Assembly: GCA_041746415.1 (NCBI GenBank)
Contig: JBGTHB010000171.1
Coordinates: 1 to 11,300 of the forward strand
DNA from: JBGTHB01 sp041746415
GTDB lineage: Bacteria > Pseudomonadota > Gammaproteobacteria > Coxiellales > Coxiellaceae
Reading direction: 5' to 3'
DNA: 11,300 bases
The notes under the pieces were generated by a model. That model saw nothing but the letters and a program-made list of their open reading frames with translations, did no database searches and was not told the DNA's origin. Positions 6,865 through 11,300 of this stretch are shown here, one piece after another. The first letter of the stretch is position 1. The number at the start of each line of letters is the position of its first letter. The position numbers and the translations under genes were made by a program.

Positions 6865-7671
6865 TCACTTTGTTAAAATTGGATTCCATTTTTTACTATT
6901 AATTTGCAGTGCTGAGTTGGCAGTAATGCGCGCCACTTCATCGTGAATACGCAGTTCGTTTGCATTGCCTGTCACACCCAGATCCGCTTTAGCAACAATA
7001 GGCGAGCTGATCATGCCTTCTGCCAATAATTTGCGATACAGCAACATGCCTAAATAGTCGCGTTTTAAGCGATTTAAGTTGGCGGCAAAAATTTCGTTGG
7101 CTTGTTGTAAACCTTGCTGCCAACCAATTTTAAAATGTTTATTCCAGATTTTTGCTTCCGCTTGATTGTGAGGCAGCAACGCTTGGTTGGGTAAATCGGG
7201 TTGTTTGTAATTCAATTCTAAATAATCGCGCCAAGTAGGCGCAACACTGGTAAAGCGTGCTTTGGCAATAATTTTATAAACTTTTTGAGCGGTGCGAATG
7301 GTGTCGTTATTGTCGATATTAATGCTGTTATCCGCTTCAATAATCACTGGTGGCAGCACATTGCTTTTTAATAATAAGCGATTGAAATTAAAAATTTGAT
7401 CTAAGTAATCGGCTTGTTGTGTTAGCTGAGCATCAATGTGTTTGGAGCGAAACGCTAAGGCACCACGCGCCCCGAGAGTAGTGGCGGCTTCACTAATGGC
7501 TTGTTCGCGAATCACGCTGACTGTTTGGGTGCTGCCGATTTTAGGTAAATTATTGGGATTAATGTAACCCACTTTGGCTACAGGCACAGGGTGGTGATAT
7601 ACGCAGCCACCCAGTAAGGGTAAACACACACTTAAAACAACCAGCCCAGTTTTTCGTTGCCATTGCTTCAT
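6865..7671 (-). CDS. dotC: DotC, outer-membrane lipoprotein of the Dot/Icm core complex
   Basis: DotC is a lipoprotein that, with DotD, helps place DotH in the outer membrane and forms part of the core ring. With the ATG at 7671 it has 268 residues. A short basic start (MKQWQRKTG) is followed by a hydrophobic stretch and the lipobox LLGGC, with the acylated cysteine at 23. The mature part has the DotC pattern of helices, including RDYLELNYKQPDLPNQALLP and WQQGLQQANEIFAANLNRLK. The frame opens at a TTG at 7683, but GAGG at 7681-7678 lies six bases before the ATG at 7671, which decides the start. It begins 12 bases after the dotD stop and ends five bases before dotB, the middle gene of a three-gene operon. 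Confidence 0.95.
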   Translation of the reverse strand: MKQWQRKTGLVVLSVCLPLLGGCVYHHPVPVAKVGYINPNNLPKIGSTQTVSVIREQAISEAATTLGARGALAFRSKHIDAQLTQQADYLDQIFNFNRLLLKSNVLPPVIIEADNSINIDNNDTIRTAQKVYKIIAKARFTSVAPTWRDYLELNYKQPDLPNQALLPHNQAEAKIWNKHFKIGWQQGLQQANEIFAANLNRLKRDYLGMLLYRKLLAEGMISSPIVAKADLGVTGNANELRIHDEVARITANSALQINSKKWNPILTK

Positions 7672-7683
7672 TCTCTGCCTCAA

Positions 7684-8205
7684 TTATTTTTGTGGGTAAC
7701 GTAATTCTAAAATACGCTGTCCAGGGTAAATATTTACGTTAGCTTTGTTGGCCGCTTGATAAATAGCGTTTTGTAAAATAGAAGCTAACGGCTGATTAGT
7801 CGCATTAATTGCAATAATAATGGGTGTAGCCGGTGGATTGCCGAGCACACGAAATTTATAGTTTGCGGCATTCGCAATTTTTGCTAATAAAGGTTGTAAC
7901 GGACCATACCAATTTAATGAGCTGATTTGTGTCATGTGAATGGTGGCTGGATCTAATTGGGGTGCAACGCTAGCGGCAGGGTGAATCGCCAATTGAATTG
8001 CCGCGTCTTGTTGGGAAGATTGATCAATTGATGTGGAAGCTTGAGCTAGTTCAGCTTGCGCCTTTTGATCGGTCTGCATTACCGGGGCCGCGTCGGTGGT
8101 CATGTATTGCACTTTTAAGCGTGAAATAGGGGTGGTATCACCACAGCCTGCTAACAGTAAAGTTAAACCAGCTGGGATTAAAGCACACAGGAGTCTTAAT
8201 TTCAT
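7684..8205 (-). CDS. dotD: DotD, outer-membrane lipoprotein of the Dot/Icm core complex
   Basis: DotD is the second lipoprotein of the Dot/Icm outer-membrane core. It has 173 residues, close to the Legionella form (about 163). The signal peptide MKLRLLCALIPAGLTLLLAG ends in the lipobox LLAGC with the cysteine at 21. A low-complexity linker rich in Ala, Gln and Ser (about 40-85) leads to a C-terminal domain (about 90-173) with ISSLNWYGPLQPLLAKIA and NQPLASILQNAIYQAA, the shape of the secretin N0-like fold known for DotD. It is the first gene of dotD-dotC-dotB; GTGAG lies about six to ten bases before the ATG. A promoter with the shared T4BSS layout lies at 8277-8308, giving a leader of about 65 bases. 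Confidence 0.94.
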   Translation of the reverse strand: MKLRLLCALIPAGLTLLLAGCGDTTPISRLKVQYMTTDAAPVMQTDQKAQAELAQASTSIDQSSQQDAAIQLAIHPAASVAPQLDPATIHMTQISSLNWYGPLQPLLAKIANAANYKFRVLGNPPATPIIIAINATNQPLASILQNAIYQAANKANVNIYPGQRILELRYPQK

Positions 8206-8276
8206 TGATGTTACTCACAGTAAATGTTAAGCCCATCCTGGCTGTTCTCCCTTATCGTACCGTTAAATATGCTGAA

Positions 8277-8308
8277 ATCTTAAGGCATTAACCTTAAGAG
8301 TACATTAA
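8277..8308 (-). promoter_or_regulatory. dotDCB promoter with TTAA direct-repeat box (PmrA-like)
   Basis: On the minus strand: TTAAT (8308-8304), six bases, TTAAG (8297-8293), ten bases, then the -10 hexamer TAAGAT (8282-8277). The two TTAA cores are 11 bases apart, one helical turn, as in the PmrA site of Legionella and Coxiella (cTTAA, six bases, cTTAA). The same 32-base layout recurs at 9122-9153, 9798-9829 and 9815-9846. An eight-base palindrome, TCTTAAGG with CCTTAAGA (8278-8285 and 8292-8299), overlaps the second repeat and the -10. That PmrA binds is inferred from the pattern only. Confidence 0.7.
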
Positions 8309-8326
8309 AATATTAGCGATTATTTA

Positions 8327-9097
8327 CTAGCGTCGACCGGGTTTGGGTTGTTGATGCTGTTTTTTTAAGGCTTCGTGTTGATGCGGATCACGAGCTTTCT
8401 TCAATAAATCAATAGCAGCTGCGGCGGGCTCTGGTTGGAAAAGCTTAAATTTAGCTTTAAGGTCGTCTGCCTCAGTCTTTAGTATTCTGATTATTTTTTC
8501 ATAATAACGGTATTGCTGTAGGATGCGTTTTGCAGCGGGATCTTGAATGAGGGTTTTAAAGTCTAAGTCATAGTTTTTTTGCAAGAATTCGTCAACACTT
8601 TCATAAATTTTGCGAAGATCAACAATTTGATAAATTCCCTTATAACCAACAATATGAGTTTCACGGATATACGGTTTACAGAAATGGTTTCCCCGTTGGT
8701 ATATATACGTAGCAGCTTCTTCCTTAAAAGACAGTGGTTTTGACTCTTTTTTTTGTTCAGCAGCTCCTGCTGCGCCATGAGCCGAATCCGCAGGTTCTGC
8801 AAAGAAAGCTTTTTGGTATTCTTCTTTTAATTGAGCTACGAGTGCATTTTTATCGTCAAGCCAATGCCTAATCAAAGCACCACAAGCGTTTGGATTTCGG
8901 GATCTAAAATTGCGTGGAAAAAATGCATCAATCCCCTGATCATTTAGCAACCCAAGCTTGAGTTTTGCAGATCTTTTTTCAAAAAGATCCCATTTAATTT
9001 TCGTATGGGCTTTTTTCAAAGCCTCAGCAAAGTCCTTTAATTCTTCTGGTGTTAAATCTTGAGCATCTTGGACAGGTGCTTGACCTCGTTTTCTCAT
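8327..9097 (-). CDS. unrecognised lysine-rich protein within the Dot/Icm locus; candidate substrate or accessory factor
   Basis: I do not recognise this 256-residue protein. It is hydrophilic with no signal peptide or membrane segment, and is rich in Lys, Ala and Gln. It looks largely helical, with LTPEELKDFAEALKKAH near the start, a low-complexity Ala/Glu/Lys linker at about 103-122, a middle region with several aromatic residues (YIYQRGNHFCKPYIRET, IYQIVDLRKIYESVDEF) and a basic tail ending HQQPKPGRR. It lies between icmS and dotD on the same strand. It carries its own promoter with exactly the layout seen at dotD and icmT (9122-9153). AGAGG at 9111-9107 precedes the ATG at 9097 by nine bases. 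Cytoplasmic, charged proteins under T4BSS control are often secreted effectors; this is inference. It could also be a lineage-specific chaperone or regulator. Confidence 0.8.
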   Translation of the reverse strand: MRKRGQAPVQDAQDLTPEELKDFAEALKKAHTKIKWDLFEKRSAKLKLGLLNDQGIDAFFPRNFRSRNPNACGALIRHWLDDKNALVAQLKEEYQKAFFAEPADSAHGAAGAAEQKKESKPLSFKEEAATYIYQRGNHFCKPYIRETHIVGYKGIYQIVDLRKIYESVDEFLQKNYDLDFKTLIQDPAAKRILQQYRYYEKIIRILKTEADDLKAKFKLFQPEPAAAAIDLLKKARDPHQHEALKKQHQQPKPGRR

Positions 9098-9121
9098 GTT
9101 TATACGCCTCTTTTTCTTTAA

Positions 9122-9153
9122 ATCTTACAACCCAAAACTTAATTACTTCTTAA
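9122..9153 (-). promoter_or_regulatory. promoter of the 256-residue gene with TTAA direct-repeat box
   Basis: On the minus strand: TTAAG (9153-9149), six bases, TTAAG (9142-9138), ten bases, -10 TAAGAT (9127-9122). The -10 hexamer and all spacings equal those upstream of dotD. Transcription would begin near 9115, about 18 bases before the ATG. The site lies in the 66-base gap after icmS, so this gene need not depend on the icmT promoter. Confidence 0.7.
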
Positions 9154-9163
9154 CAACAAAAAA

Positions 9164-9505
9164 CTAGTCATACATTAGCTCATCCAACGCTACGGTTTCG
9201 GGCGTTGCGCTAGCGCGGATAATTTCATGCAGCACATCGGTGAGGCAAAATACCCGCAATACATTAGGGGTGAATTCATCAAAAGAAACTTTTTTACCAA
9301 GCAGCGATTTTTCCTGGTCTTCGTAGGTTGCACCAAGACCGTAGCCTAAGCACAGCGATGCCAATTGATCAGCGCGCTTAGTTAGGTTTGGCATCAAGCC
9401 CGTTTCAGAGAAGATCTCAGTTGGCGTTAATGGCCGGCCCTTGAGGGTAAATTGGGTTTTCATACCTTTTACGACGGCGGTCATTTGTTTAATTAGTTTT
9501 TCCAT
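9164..9505 (-). CDS. icmS: IcmS, adaptor chaperone of the Dot/Icm system
   Basis: IcmS is a small acidic cytoplasmic adaptor that pairs with IcmW, and with LvgA in Legionella. It binds effector proteins and presents them to the DotL (IcmO) coupling protein. From the ATG at 9505 it has 113 residues, against 114 in Legionella. FSETGLMPNLTKRADQL, SLCLGYGLGATYEDQE, FDEFTPNVLR and the terminal LDELMYD are characteristic IcmS blocks. The frame extends to a GTG at 9517, but GGAG six bases before the ATG at 9505, and the TAATG overlap of that ATG with the icmT stop, fix the start. It is the second gene of icmT-icmS. Confidence 0.96.
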   Translation of the reverse strand: MEKLIKQMTAVVKGMKTQFTLKGRPLTPTEIFSETGLMPNLTKRADQLASLCLGYGLGATYEDQEKSLLGKKVSFDEFTPNVLRVFCLTDVLHEIIRASATPETVALDELMYD

Positions 9506-9765
9506 TAGGCTCTCCACCAGGCAGTACTGTATTTGCGTGCCCCGGCAAGTGTGTTACGTAGAATACGGCCAAACACCACCGGGGTGTAGCCATAACGGTT
9601 GAGTAAAGTGAAAAACAGGGTCGAAGCAATGGCGATACCAAATGTCCACCAAGAGATATGCAATATAAGGAGCAACATGGGGAAGGCGGTTTTGCCATCC
9701 CAGATAAAAAAGCGCACGCTGCGAGCGGAGTCGCGCCAGTGAGGATTACTGTTAGTTACAGCCAT
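9505..9765 (-). CDS. icmT: IcmT, small inner-membrane component of the Dot/Icm system
   Basis: IcmT is a short membrane protein needed for Dot/Icm function and, in Legionella, for pore-related exit from the host cell. Its 86 residues match the family length. A polar N-terminus with HWRDSARSVRFFIWDG (about 9-24) precedes a long hydrophobic segment (about 27-56) that can form one or two membrane helices. The basic tail GRILRNTLAGARKYSTAWWRA is typical. AAGG lies three bases before the ATG, a tight spacing. The stop overlaps the icmS start by one base. The promoter at 9798-9829 would give a leader of about 25 bases. Confidence 0.95.
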   Translation of the reverse strand: MAVTNSNPHWRDSARSVRFFIWDGKTAFPMLLLILHISWWTFGIAIASTLFFTLLNRYGYTPVVFGRILRNTLAGARKYSTAWWRA

Positions 9766-9797
9766 TTACCTTGCTCTTCAGTGATTTCAATTACTGC

Positions 9798-9829
9798 ATC
9801 ATACCTCGCCAACCTTAATGCTGTCTTAA
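9798..9829 (-). promoter_or_regulatory. icmTS promoter with TTAA direct-repeat box
   Basis: On the minus strand: TTAAG (9829-9825), six bases, TTAAG (9818-9814), ten bases, -10 TATGAT (9803-9798). The same two TTAA cores, read on the plus strand, form the box of the divergent promoter at 9815-9846, so one regulator-binding site could serve both directions. Confidence 0.7.
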
Positions 9830-9846
9830 GGTGCTAAGAATAAAAT
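9815..9846 (+). promoter_or_regulatory. promoter of the icmR-position gene and icmQP with TTAA direct-repeat box
   Basis: On the plus strand: TTAAT (9815-9819), six bases, TTAAG (9826-9830), ten bases, -10 TAAAAT (9841-9846). The layout equals that of the dotD promoter, including the T after the first TTAA. Predicted transcription start is near 9853, exactly where the inverted-repeat element begins, giving a leader of about 186 bases. Confidence 0.65.
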
Positions 9847-9852
9847 GCCTTA

Positions 9853-9939
9853 GAGCTTGTTTAAGAGCTATTGATTTGGGCAGAAATTTTAACCCCTCAC
9901 GCCGCTTTTGCAGCCAATCAATAGCTTTTAAACAGGCTC
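9853..9939 (+). mobile_element. 87-base MITE-like inverted-repeat element in the leader of the icmQ operon
   Basis: The outer 24 bases, 9853-9876 and 9916-9939, are inverted repeats matching at 22 of 24 positions, starting GAGC[T/C]TGTTTAA. Between them are 39 bases. The flanks CTTA (9849-9852) and TTTA (9940-9943) match at three of four bases, a possible target duplication. GAGCCTGTTTAAAA-type ends resemble those of some IS5-family insertion sequences, from memory and without a search. No transposase is present. As RNA the element would fold into a long hairpin at the very 5' end of the icmQ operon message. It could alternatively be a native regulatory stem. Confidence 0.6.
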
Positions 9940-9956
9940 TTTAAGACAAGCTTAAC
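9940..9956 (+). other. second TTAA pair after the inverted-repeat element
   Basis: TTAAG (9941-9945), six bases, TTAAC (9952-9956) repeats the 11-base TTAA period. Its first nine bases match the icmT box read on its own strand (TTAAGACA.GC). No -10 hexamer is found ten bases downstream (TGTGTG), so it looks like a remnant or an extra binding site. Apart from this, 9957-10027 holds a G-rich tract (GGGTGTGTGGGGG) with no gene. Confidence 0.4.
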
Positions 9957-10038
9957 CCAGGACGGGTGTGTGGGGGCTGCTGTCAGTCTGGATGTATCCC
10001 ACCTATTTATCAAAAAATTAGAAAAATAAGGATGAGCG

Positions 10039-10209
10039 ATGCGCTTATTTTTTAGCGATCTAAATAATAGCACTGCAATCAGTCAAAAACTGGCTCGCGA
10101 AGTAGCTGCATTGGCGAATTTAAGTGGCCAGTGTTTGGATGTGTTAGCTGTTAAAGCGGCAGAACTTGACCCTAGTAACAAAACAGCAATGAGTTGCAAT
10201 AATGACTAA
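10039..10209 (+). CDS. small protein in the icmR position; candidate FIR (IcmR functional homologue)
   Basis: A 56-residue open frame starts at an ATG at 10039 with AAGG at 10028-10031, seven bases upstream, and overlaps the icmQ start by eight bases. In Legionella the gene directly upstream of icmQ is icmR, whose product binds IcmQ and stops it aggregating and forming pores. In other Legionella species and Coxiella this position holds unrelated small genes that do the same job, the FIR group. The product has no membrane segment. Residues about 11-46 (from STAISQKLAREVAALA on) can form an amphipathic helix, suiting the helical bundle by which IcmR grips the IcmQ N-terminus. No sequence likeness to IcmR is visible, as expected for FIRs. 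The product is shorter than IcmR (120 residues). Function rests on position, size and coupling. Confidence 0.75.
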   Translation: MRLFFSDLNNSTAISQKLAREVAALANLSGQCLDVLAVKAAELDPSNKTAMSCNND

Positions 10210-10882
10210 CGTGGTTTCGACACAATTAAGCGGCACGGAATTAAAACAACAGTTATTGACGTGCGTGCAAAACGAAAAAGCGAGCTTAGTTAAAGTGGCG
10301 GACGCGTTTTATCAACAAGCACATCGCCCTGACGAAAGTTATGTGGCGTTGTGCGAAGCCTTGATTACAACTATTAATAACATTGAATCACAAGGCGACT
10401 GGCAACAATCCAGCTTTTTAAAAAACACATTGGCACCACTTATTGAATTACGCGCTAAAGCGCAACAGATTTATCAAACATTAACCGGCAACAACCAACG
10501 TTTTTATGCTAATGAACGCGAATTAGCAGCAACAGAAATGAAATGTTTTATTTCACTTTATCAAAATCGTGGCCATGATTTAGCGCAATGGGCATTGCAG
10601 CTGGCGTCGATTGAAAATTACATGATGGGCCGGCCAATTTACACCAATGAAATGGACGTACAAAAAGTATTGCGATTGAAACTTTCGCAAGCGCAAGAAG
10701 CCTATGCTGTGGTCATTATCAACAAAGACAGTGTGATGACGAATAGCGAAATGCGTAAAGACCGTATTGGAAATGATTTACTCACTTTGAAAACAGCTAG
10801 TGTTACCGCAGCACAAATTATTGAGTTTGTGCACGTTGGGCGACGTTATCAATTTGTAAACAACCGTTTGGTGGCAAAATAA
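10202..10882 (+). CDS. icmQ: IcmQ, pore-forming NAD-binding protein of the Dot/Icm system
   Basis: IcmQ inserts into lipid membranes through its N-terminal half and binds NAD through a C-terminal domain related to ADP-ribosyltransferases; IcmR or a FIR keeps it soluble. It has 226 residues, longer than the Legionella protein (191). The N-terminal helices include WQQSSFLKNTLAPLIELRAKA (about 61-81), where IcmR would bind. YQNRGHDLAQWALQLASIENYMMGRPIY (about 120-147) and VQKVLRLK (about 153-160) are IcmQ-like. The end, EFVHVGRRYQFVNNRLVAK, closes the NAD-binding domain. It starts inside the end of the upstream small gene (eight-base overlap) with no strong ribosome binding site of its own, so its synthesis is probably tied to its partner. 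It is followed after one base by icmP. Confidence 0.92.
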   Translation: MTNVVSTQLSGTELKQQLLTCVQNEKASLVKVADAFYQQAHRPDESYVALCEALITTINNIESQGDWQQSSFLKNTLAPLIELRAKAQQIYQTLTGNNQRFYANERELAATEMKCFISLYQNRGHDLAQWALQLASIENYMMGRPIYTNEMDVQKVLRLKLSQAQEAYAVVIINKDSVMTNSEMRKDRIGNDLLTLKTASVTAAQIIEFVHVGRRYQFVNNRLVAK

Positions 10883-10883
10883 T

Positions 10884-11300
10884 ATGTATCCTCCACAACA
10901 AAATTCGACCGATCAAACCGCTAACTTTTTTTGGTTAATAGCGGCAATTGCGATCGCGTTAATTTTATTGTGGTATTTTGAAAAACCTTACATTTTAATG
11001 GGCTTGTTTGCCTGGCGCCATGTGGAAATTTATTTTTTACAGGTTGTGATTAGTGGTATTGATGCCGTGTTGCGTTTACTGCATTTACCTACATTAAACG
11101 ATCATAATTTATCGCTGTGGCAGCGGATAATACATCAAGCCGATTTCAAAGCGATTACCTTCAATGAAGTAATGCAGCAAAGCGATGATGTGGGTTTGTG
11201 GTTACGTTATCCTGTAATTGTGATCTTATCCGGTCTTGGTGTGTATTTAATGCGCTCACATCGTTTGGCGCGATTCCATAATGTTTACACCATGGACACA
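10884..11300 (+). CDS. icmP: IcmP/DotM, coupling-complex membrane protein, N-terminal part
   Basis: DotM (IcmP) is an inner-membrane partner of the DotL ATPase in the type IV coupling complex; its cytoplasmic C-terminal domain helps recruit substrates. Only 139 codons lie in the window, running past its end without a stop (the full protein is about 375 residues). A short Gln-rich N-terminus (MYPPQQNSTDQTANF) is followed by a membrane helix at about 15-32 (WLIAAIAIALILLWYF), a hydrophobic stretch around 38-60, and a further helix near 109-123 (YPVIVILSGLGVYLM). This pattern and the position after icmQ identify it. The ATG follows the icmQ stop by one base (TAATATG), consistent with coupled translation. 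icmO (dotL) would be expected just beyond the window. Confidence 0.92.
   Translation, partial: MYPPQQNSTDQTANFFWLIAAIAIALILLWYFEKPYILMGLFAWRHVEIYFLQVVISGIDAVLRLLHLPTLNDHNLSLWQRIIHQADFKAITFNEVMQQSDDVGLWLRYPVIVILSGLGVYLMRSHRLARFHNVYTMDT

Noticed and set aside
9506..9517. GTG start of icmS at 9517.
   Set aside because: GGAG six bases before the ATG at 9505 and the TAATG overlap with icmT fix the later start, which also gives the known family length.
9164..9846. The TTAA pairs as chance matches in A/T-rich intergenic DNA.
   Set aside because: Single pairs would be easy to find by chance, but four promoters with the same 11-base period and the same ten-base distance to a -10 hexamer are hard to explain that way; a genome-wide count is still the proper test.
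10032..10055. ATG at 10032 as the start of the small gene upstream of icmQ.
   Set aside because: That frame stops after seven codons; the ATG at 10039 gives the 56-residue frame with better ribosome binding site spacing.

Overview
The window looks like a gammaproteobacterium of the order Legionellales (Legionella/Coxiella/Rickettsiella/Berkiella relatives). The right half carries nine genes of, or embedded in, a Dot/Icm type IVB secretion system (T4BSS). The left half is ordinary chromosome: RNase PH, exonuclease III and orotate phosphoribosyltransferase, a neighbourhood that recalls pyrE-crc-rph of Pseudomonas. Species cannot be fixed from this sequence.

Layout. 1-32 (-): first codons of an RRM RNA-binding protein, divergent from rph (195-908, +). 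909-1071: decayed copies of an intergenic repeat. 1072-2894 (-): exonuclease III and a family 9 glycosyltransferase, coupled by a one-base overlap. 2970-3590 (+): pyrE. 3680-3970 (+): a small GIY-YIG nuclease, followed at 3986-4155 by three copies of a palindromic repeat. 4177-5520 (-): a large PilX-like pilin-type protein with a C-terminal beta-helix, isolated from other pilus genes. 5741-8205 (-): dotB, dotC and dotD as an operon read dotD-dotC-dotB. 8327-9097 (-): an unrecognised 256-residue lysine-rich protein. 9164-9765 (-): icmS and icmT, read icmT-icmS. 10039-11300 (+): a 56-residue protein in the icmR position, icmQ, and the start of icmP/dotM, cut by the window end.

How it works together. 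DotC and DotD are outer-membrane lipoproteins of the secretion core. DotB is the cytoplasmic ATPase. IcmS is an adaptor chaperone that loads substrates on the DotL/DotM coupling complex. IcmP is DotM itself. IcmT is a small membrane component, and IcmQ is a pore-forming protein held in check by a small chaperone (IcmR or a functional equivalent).

The most interesting results are regulatory and accessory. Four promoters in the T4BSS part share one 32-base layout: TTAA[T/G], 6 bases, TTAAG, 10 bases, then a -10 hexamer TA[A/T][G/A]AT. They precede dotD, the unknown 256-residue gene, icmT and the icmR-position gene. I saw no such site at the housekeeping or pilin genes. The 11-base TTAA period resembles the PmrA site of Legionella and Coxiella. 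One box serves both divergent promoters in the icmT/icmR-position gap. The 256-residue gene therefore looks co-regulated with the machine and is a good candidate for an undescribed substrate or component. The 56-residue gene is a candidate member of the hypervariable FIR (functional homologues of IcmR) group. An 87-base inverted-repeat element sits in its leader.
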